A DNA stretch of 8,587 bases from Nitrososphaeraceae archaeon. Its GTDB lineage: Archaea; Thermoproteota; Nitrososphaeria; Nitrososphaerales; Nitrososphaeraceae. Within the stretch, counting starts at the first letter, position 1. Every line of letters starts with the position of its first letter. Under the pieces are notes generated by a model. The model ran no database searches. It worked only from the letters and a program-made list of their open reading frames with translations, and was not told where the DNA came from. The stretch spans positions 1-8,587 of the forward strand of contig JAJNBK010000095.1 of NCBI GenBank assembly GCA_021155845.1, written 5' to 3'. Both the position numbers and the translations under genes were made by a program. Shown piece by piece: positions 5,888-8,587 of this stretch.

Positions 5888-6034
5888 TTACTCACTGTAC
5901 TTCTGACCAATAATTGTACGTCTGTGTGGTTTCTGGCCATTGTATGAAATATTTAATCGCATTCTAATGTTTTGAATTGGTGCATCTTCTTCAATACGTG
6001 CTTGATTTTTGCTTTGGTTGTGTTTTTTTGACAT
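5888..6034 (-). CDS. Small basic hypothetical protein, 48 residues
   Basis: The frame runs from ATG 6034 to TAA 5888-5890. The product starts MSKKHNQSKNQARIEEDAPI, continues with IRMRLNISYNGQKPHRRT and ends QKYSE. It is strongly basic and hydrophilic, with no cysteine pair, signal peptide or membrane helix. The MSKK start and Lys/Arg-rich composition would suit a nucleic-acid- or ribosome-associated small protein, but I do not recognise a family. TAATAT (6063-6068 on the plus strand) lies 29 to 34 bases upstream as a candidate TATA box. It is followed on the same strand, 120 bases on, by the C2H2 gene with its own promoter. The coding look comes from amino-acid composition only. Confidence 0.5.
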   Translation of the reverse strand: MSKKHNQSKNQARIEEDAPIQNIRMRLNISYNGQKPHRRTIIGQKYSE

Positions 6035-6062
6035 GTTTATAATCTGTTAACAATTTCATTTG

Positions 6063-6068
6063 ATATTA
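6063..6068 (-). promoter_or_regulatory. Possible TATA box of the 48-residue basic protein
   Basis: TAATAT on the minus strand, 29 to 34 bases before ATG 6034. The site is weak in such AT-rich DNA. Confidence 0.25.
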
Positions 6069-6207
6069 CAAATTGATATACATCATAGAGTATTTGTGCA
6101 AATAATAAACAAGAAATCTTGACAATAATGCATCAGATATCTTCTTAGTTACGTTACTTATTGTAGCAAAAATCTATGTGTTCAGTTGTGTACTACTTGC
6201 ATTTTGA

Positions 6208-6324
6208 CTATAGTTTCTGAGATTCTACAATATTCATCAAAGAGAATAACACAGGTTGGTATGATTTTGCATGTGCCTTATCTGATACACCGTCAGCGGA
6301 TAATTGGCCCTTGAGAGAGAGCAT
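6208..6324 (-). CDS. Possible 38-residue small protein or remnant
   Basis: Frame from ATG 6324 to TAG 6208-6210. The product begins MLSLKGQLSADGVSDKAHAK and ends NIVESQKL; its composition is protein-like and G+C is somewhat higher than in the flanks. There is no TATA box at the usual distance and no Shine-Dalgarno. I do not recognise it. It may be the remnant of a longer gene or chance, and the opposite strand also looks coding-like here. Confidence 0.2.
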   Translation of the reverse strand: MLSLKGQLSADGVSDKAHAKSYQPVLFSLMNIVESQKL

Positions 6325-6422
6325 TTATTAGTTTCAGTTTAGTGCTGGAGCTCTCAAAGTCATGAAGGTTTCTAATCCAGAGTAAGAGTTGGTCTTTTCA
6401 AGAACATTATCTTACTAACTGC

Positions 6423-6428
6423 AAAAAA
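6423..6428 (-). terminator. T-run after the response-regulator gene
   Basis: TTTTTT on the minus strand begins four bases after the TAA at 6432-6434, a typical archaeal T-run terminator position. Confidence 0.4.
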
Positions 6429-6431
6429 TGG

Positions 6432-6887
6432 TTATAGATTTTTCCTTAAGGAAGCAGAGGTATTTTTTCTAATGTTTTTCGCCTTTCTCTTCTTCTTTTT
6501 TAGGATCTTTTCAACGATATTTACTAACTCTTTTAGTGATATGGGTTTTGCTATAAAGCCGTCTATCTTAACAGATGGCATAACTTTAGAAAACTCATTT
6601 TTATTGATTTCAAATGCTGATATTAAGATGGTTTTAATTGTTGGATGTATTGCTTTGATCTTCCTTATGAATTCATAGCCATTCATTGACGGCATCCTGA
6701 TATCCGATATAACCATAACAAAACTTTTAGAATTATTTTGAAAATGTTCTAATGCTATTAATGGGTCTGTAAAGCCCAAGGTATCGAAGCCATGATTTTG
6801 CAGAGATCGTTTAATAAGAGTAACAATGTCAAATTCATCGTCAACTACTAATATAGAGTTTTGAAAGCTTTGTTTGTCAGACGCCAT
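6432..6887 (-). CDS. Single-domain response regulator (CheY-like receiver)
   Basis: Predicted 151-residue cytosolic phospho-receiver. The receiver domain spans about residues 10-133: SILVVDDEFDIV with acidic Asp16/Asp17, the phospho-acceptor Asp62 in VISDIRMPSMNGYEFI, the switch Ser90 in ILISAFE, and the invariant Lys114 in FIAKPISLKELV. All residues needed for Mg2+ binding and phosphorylation are present. After the domain comes a strongly basic tail (KKKKRKAKNIRK) of about 20 residues with no output domain, so it acts either through a partner protein or through the charged tail. No histidine kinase adjoins it, so it is an orphan; archaeal ammonia oxidisers commonly have many such receivers. 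The start ATG 6887 is preceded by TTTATATATT 31 to 40 bases upstream, and a T-run follows the stop. Confidence 0.93.
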   Translation of the reverse strand: MASDKQSFQNSILVVDDEFDIVTLIKRSLQNHGFDTLGFTDPLIALEHFQNNSKSFVMVISDIRMPSMNGYEFIRKIKAIHPTIKTILISAFEINKNEFSKVMPSVKIDGFIAKPISLKELVNIVEKILKKKKRKAKNIRKNTSASLRKNL

Positions 6888-6917
6888 AACGGTTCAGACT
6901 TCATTTACAAGTTTGTC

Positions 6918-6927
6918 AATATATAAA
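6918..6927 (-). promoter_or_regulatory. TATA box of the response-regulator gene
   Basis: TTTATATATT on the minus strand, 31 to 40 bases before ATG 6887, predicts a leader of roughly ten bases. Confidence 0.5.
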
Positions 6928-6975
6928 GAATAGTAAATTCATCAAAAATATCTAACTAGGTCCAATTGGTAAAGA

Positions 6976-7117
6976 CTATGACCTTTGGGATTTATTGCTA
7001 ATCTGTAACTGAGTATAGGCATATAACGCTAACCAATCGTTTTCTTCTGGAAAATGAGCAGCATTATATGCTGTTTAGAGTAGGAAAATAAGCAGCAGTG
7101 ATATTCATATTATCCAT
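6976..7117 (-). pseudogene. Possible frameshifted small gene
   Basis: ATG 7117 opens MDNMNITAAYFPTLNSI, which stops at TAA 7064-7066. A second frame, open from 7074 to TAG 6976, reads AAHFPEENDWLALYAYTQLQ and then ISNKSQRS, a convincing protein-like segment without its own start. Joined by a one-base shift near 7070 they give about 47 residues. A direct repeat (TGCTGCTTATTTTCC and TGCTGCTCATTTTCC) lies at the join and might have caused the change. No TATA box stands at the usual distance. Family unknown. Confidence 0.25.
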
Positions 7118-7357
7118 AATGACTTCAATATGTATACGGCTAACAGAGACCTAAATGTAATAGAGAAATTAAAATCTTGTTCTATCAGCTACAAGGATGC
7201 TTATACTTATGAATTCGCTATAATGTTATTTTTAAAATATCATTGAAAGTAATACTGCTCATCCAAGCTACTCCAATTTATTATTTCTTTTAGATGCTGG
7301 AGTTTAGGGACTGTTTGCAGAACAAATTATTTTTATGGCCGTCCGTCAACAGTCGTA

Positions 7358-7570
7358 TTATCTTTCTAGGATACTAATTTTCCTATTAATATTAAAAGTA
7401 CTTGTATCCATAAGAGCGTCGTCACAGAAGCTGAACCTACTCTCATCAGATTATGCTTGCAGTCTGCTTCTGTGTATGACTGTCTTTTCCAATATTACTT
7501 CTATAATTCCGCTCTGTCTAAGATCTCCTATTTGATTATTACCAAGATCATATATAGCTGATAAACAATA
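7358..7570 (-). pseudogene. Possible degraded gene, one internal stop
   Basis: On the minus strand a frame of 71 codons, bounded by TAG 7571-7573 and TAA 7358-7360, has a single internal TAA at codon 40. Its first part contains NQIGDLRQSGIIEVILEKTV and RSRLQA, which faintly resembles the first helix of thaumarchaeal winged-helix regulators (R-S-x-x-x-I-I-x-x-I-L-E). The second part reads DDALMDTSTFNINRKISILE. It has no start codon and overlaps the promoter of the zinc-protein gene at 7579. Evidence is compositional only; chance remains likely. Confidence 0.22.
7551..7556 (+). promoter_or_regulatory. TATA box of the small Cys/His-rich gene
   Basis: TATATA, 23 to 28 bases before ATG 7579, is one of the clearest promoter placements in the window and indicates leaderless transcription. 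Confidence 0.55.
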
Positions 7571-7578
7571 CTATATGA

Positions 7579-7740
7579 ATGAATTGTGTTAAGTGTCATC
7601 ATACTCATTTAGCCCATGAATTTAAGAATAATTTTGATACTATGAAATCATTGATGCTAGTTGGAAAATGCCTGATCATAGGATGCCACTGCCAACAATA
7701 TGTTGATAAGATTGAAATAATAGATGAAGAATTGTTATAA
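7579..7740 (+). CDS. Small Cys/His-rich zinc-binding protein, 53 residues
   Basis: The frame runs from ATG 7579 to TAA 7738-7740. The product starts MNCVKCHHTHLAHEF, continues with MLVGKCLIIGCHCQQYVDKI and ends EIIDEELL. Ligand candidates are Cys3-x2-Cys6 with His10 and His13, and a second group Cys31-x4-Cys36-x-Cys38. This suggests one or two zinc ions holding a tiny fold, with an acidic C-terminal strand. The upstream ATG at 7575 is in another frame that ends after five codons. TATATA at 7551-7556 stands at the leaderless spacing. The cytosolic protein has no membrane segment, and its neighbourhood is non-coding. I associate similar Cys/His-rich mini-proteins with Nitrososphaerales, but I know no function; adaptor or nucleic-acid binding roles are guesses. 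It is short enough to escape many gene callers. Confidence 0.75.
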   Translation: MNCVKCHHTHLAHEFKNNFDTMKSLMLVGKCLIIGCHCQQYVDKIEIIDEELL

Positions 7741-7767
7741 CTGTTGCTAGTATACTATGCTCCTACT

Positions 7768-7773
7768 ATTTTT
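7768..7773 (+). terminator. T-run after the Cys/His-rich gene
   Basis: A short T-run (CTATTTTTC) about 30 bases beyond the TAA is a plausible but weak archaeal terminator. Confidence 0.25.
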
Positions 7774-7882
7774 CATTAGTAAATCCAAATTCTTTCATGG
7801 TTTTTGTCTTACTCTTTTAGTTATCCAGCGTTGACTGATGCTTTCTCAATACTTGGTTATGAAGAATAATATTATTCATTAA

Positions 7883-7950
7883 TTATTCTAGATGTAGTTT
7901 AAATGTATCAGCAGAGCAACAAGAATCACAAATTCTTAATTTTAATAAAA
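7883..7950 (-). pseudogene. Possible remnant of a C2H2 zinc finger
   Basis: On the minus strand the frame reads LRICDSCCSADTFKLHLE and then TAA. Cys-x2-Cys followed by SADTFKLHLE resembles the second half of a C2H2 finger such as DSTDKFRIHID in the gene at 5621-5767, but four residues of the loop and the last His are missing and there is no start codon. It may be a decayed copy or a coincidence. Confidence 0.25.
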
Positions 7951-8028
7951 ACTATATATTATTTTTTGCCAAAAAGCACTAGCTCTAGAATCGATAATAA
8001 TAAGGCAATCAATGATGAAAAAAGTTAA
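7903..8028 (+). CDS. Possible 41-residue protein
   Basis: The frame runs from ATG 7903 to TAA 8026-8028. The product starts MYQQSNKNHKFLILIKTIYY, then FLPKSTSSRIDNNKAINDEK. A short hydrophobic segment (FLILIKTIYYFL) sits between polar ends. No family is recognised and the TATA-like sequence upstream is poor. It overlaps the C2H2-like remnant on the other strand, so at most one is meaningful. Confidence 0.2.
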   Translation: MYQQSNKNHKFLILIKTIYYFLPKSTSSRIDNNKAINDEKS

Positions 8029-8522
8029 TTGACTTAAGGAAAATCACACAATTAAAAGCTATACTTCGAGAATAGTATTTAGAGCGGATTAGATCCACTA
8101 GATTATATTCAAAAATAATTCCTCAATGATATGAGATAGACTGTTATAAACATAAATGAGGATTATATATTACCATGAATTCTCCCGTTCAAATACTGGA
8201 TATTGCTTCGGCTTAGAAGAGATGTTGTTAGATGCAGCATTTACAATCTACACCATACTTAAATCCCACCTTAGAAAGATTGCTGTAATACTGGGAATAG
8301 AAGTGTATACGCACAAATTATTTTTGATACCACTAAGAAAACTGCGGACAAAGCTACTAGTTTGCTAGAGGAAAGACGTTTGGTTAGTATAGTATGAGAC
8401 CTTGATGATTGTTTGTATTTTAATTTTTATTTATATTATTGTCATTCTGGGACTTCTTTAGTTTTCAAGGCAATCTGCTTATTTAAAATCTAAACACAAT
8501 TGATCAATTAATTAGGTTAAAT

Positions 8523-8549
8523 TACTTTTTTATTTTTAATAAAAAGTAT
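8523..8549. terminator. AT-rich hairpin, possible bidirectional terminator
   Basis: TACTTTTTTATT near 8523-8534 pairs with AATAAAAAGTA (8539-8549) with one bulged base, placing T-runs on both strands. It may end transcripts from either side; no gene next to it is certain. Confidence 0.3.
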
Positions 8550-8587
8550 ATTATCTAGCAGCTCTTCATGTAGTTTGGCACATATGC

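Larger units (their letters stand above)
6035..6431. other. Intergenic region with coding-like remnants
   Basis: No certain gene. On the minus strand 6208-6324 is a 38-codon frame beginning MLSLKGQLSADGVSDKAHAK, without a visible promoter. On the plus strand the same DNA reads NNTGWYDFACALSDTPSADN in a frame interrupted by TAG and without a start. At most one is meaningful. A weak hairpin, TTGAGAG (6311-6317) with CTCTCAA (6352-6358), overlaps them. The end of the region carries the T-run for the response-regulator gene. Confidence 0.4.
6928..7578. other. Gene-poor region with possible remnants
   Basis: No certain gene. Coding-like minus-strand stretches are 6976-7117, which needs a frameshift, and 7358-7570, which has one internal TAA; both are listed separately. 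On the plus strand 7130-7246 is a 38-codon frame beginning MYTANRDLNVIEKLKSCSIS, unsupported by a promoter. The hydrophobic plus frame 7335-7535 lies opposite the minus-strand remnant and is probably its shadow. The TATA box of the next gene is at 7551-7556. Confidence 0.4.
7741..8587. other. Gene-poor region to window end
   Basis: No certain gene. Items seen: T-run at 7768-7773 after the zinc-protein gene; a plus frame 7903-8028; a C2H2-like minus remnant 7883-7950 opposite its start; a plus frame 8156-8368 with no recognisable motif; an out-of-frame open stretch 8275-8397 reading SVYAQIIFDTTKKTADKATS; a palindrome AATTGATCAATT at 8498-8509; and an AT hairpin at 8523-8549. The very end is open on the minus strand for only ten codons. 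Confidence 0.4.

Noticed and set aside
7335..7535. 66-codon hydrophobic plus frame
   Set aside because: Irregular hydrophobic sequence with no clean membrane helix pattern or promoter; it lies opposite a more protein-like minus frame.
8187..8196. GTTCAAATAC resembling a tRNA T-loop
   Set aside because: No acceptor, D or anticodon stems can be formed around it.
8156..8368. 70-codon plus frame MRIIYYHEFSRSNTGYCFGL
   Set aside because: No domain, no conserved motif and no promoter. Another frame in the same DNA (8275-8397) looks equally coding-like, so neither can be called.

Overview
The window looks like a piece of an AT-rich, gene-poor archaeal chromosome, most likely an ammonia-oxidising thaumarchaeon of the Nitrososphaerales (Nitrosocosmicus/Nitrososphaera type). 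This is an inference. It rests on TATA-like boxes about 23 to 36 bases upstream of starts that lack a Shine-Dalgarno sequence (leaderless genes), several small zinc-finger proteins, a stand-alone receiver-domain protein, a DUF72 protein, a PPOX split-barrel protein and an MCM/RuvB-like AAA ATPase, all at low G+C with long gaps between genes. No rRNA, tRNA, CRISPR array or transposase was seen.

Layout. 1-346: no gene, one imperfect inverted repeat (159-250). 347-613 (+): small zinc-ribbon protein. About 676-1333 (-): a G+C-rich patch (about half G+C by eye, against roughly a third around it) with an intact DUF1428-like gene, followed 19 bases later by a broken VOC/glyoxalase-like gene. The VOC gene has a strong ribosome binding site and an ATG followed at once by TAA, and its C-terminal part is missing. 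This patch looks imported and decaying. 1340-1523: a divergent intergenic region with TTGCAA repeats. 1524-1994 (+): PPOX-type flavin/F420 split-barrel protein. 2126-2995 (+): DUF72 protein starting at TTG. 3535-3945 (+): hypothetical protein with a possible zinc knuckle. 4041-4914 (+): AAA ATPase whose last 51 codons lie in the +1 frame beyond an AAAA run. 4915-6431: mostly non-coding, with two 48-codon genes on the minus strand, one a clear C2H2 zinc finger (5621-5767). 6432-6887 (-): single-domain response regulator. 6888-8587: mostly non-coding, but it holds a 53-codon Cys/His-rich protein (7579-7740) and several open stretches that may be gene remnants.

The genes do not form an obvious operon or pathway; most appear to have their own promoter. 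Three things stand out: small zinc-binding proteins that are easily missed by length cutoffs, the frameshift in the ATPase, and the decaying G+C-rich patch. I did not find convincing evidence of a new multi-gene system.
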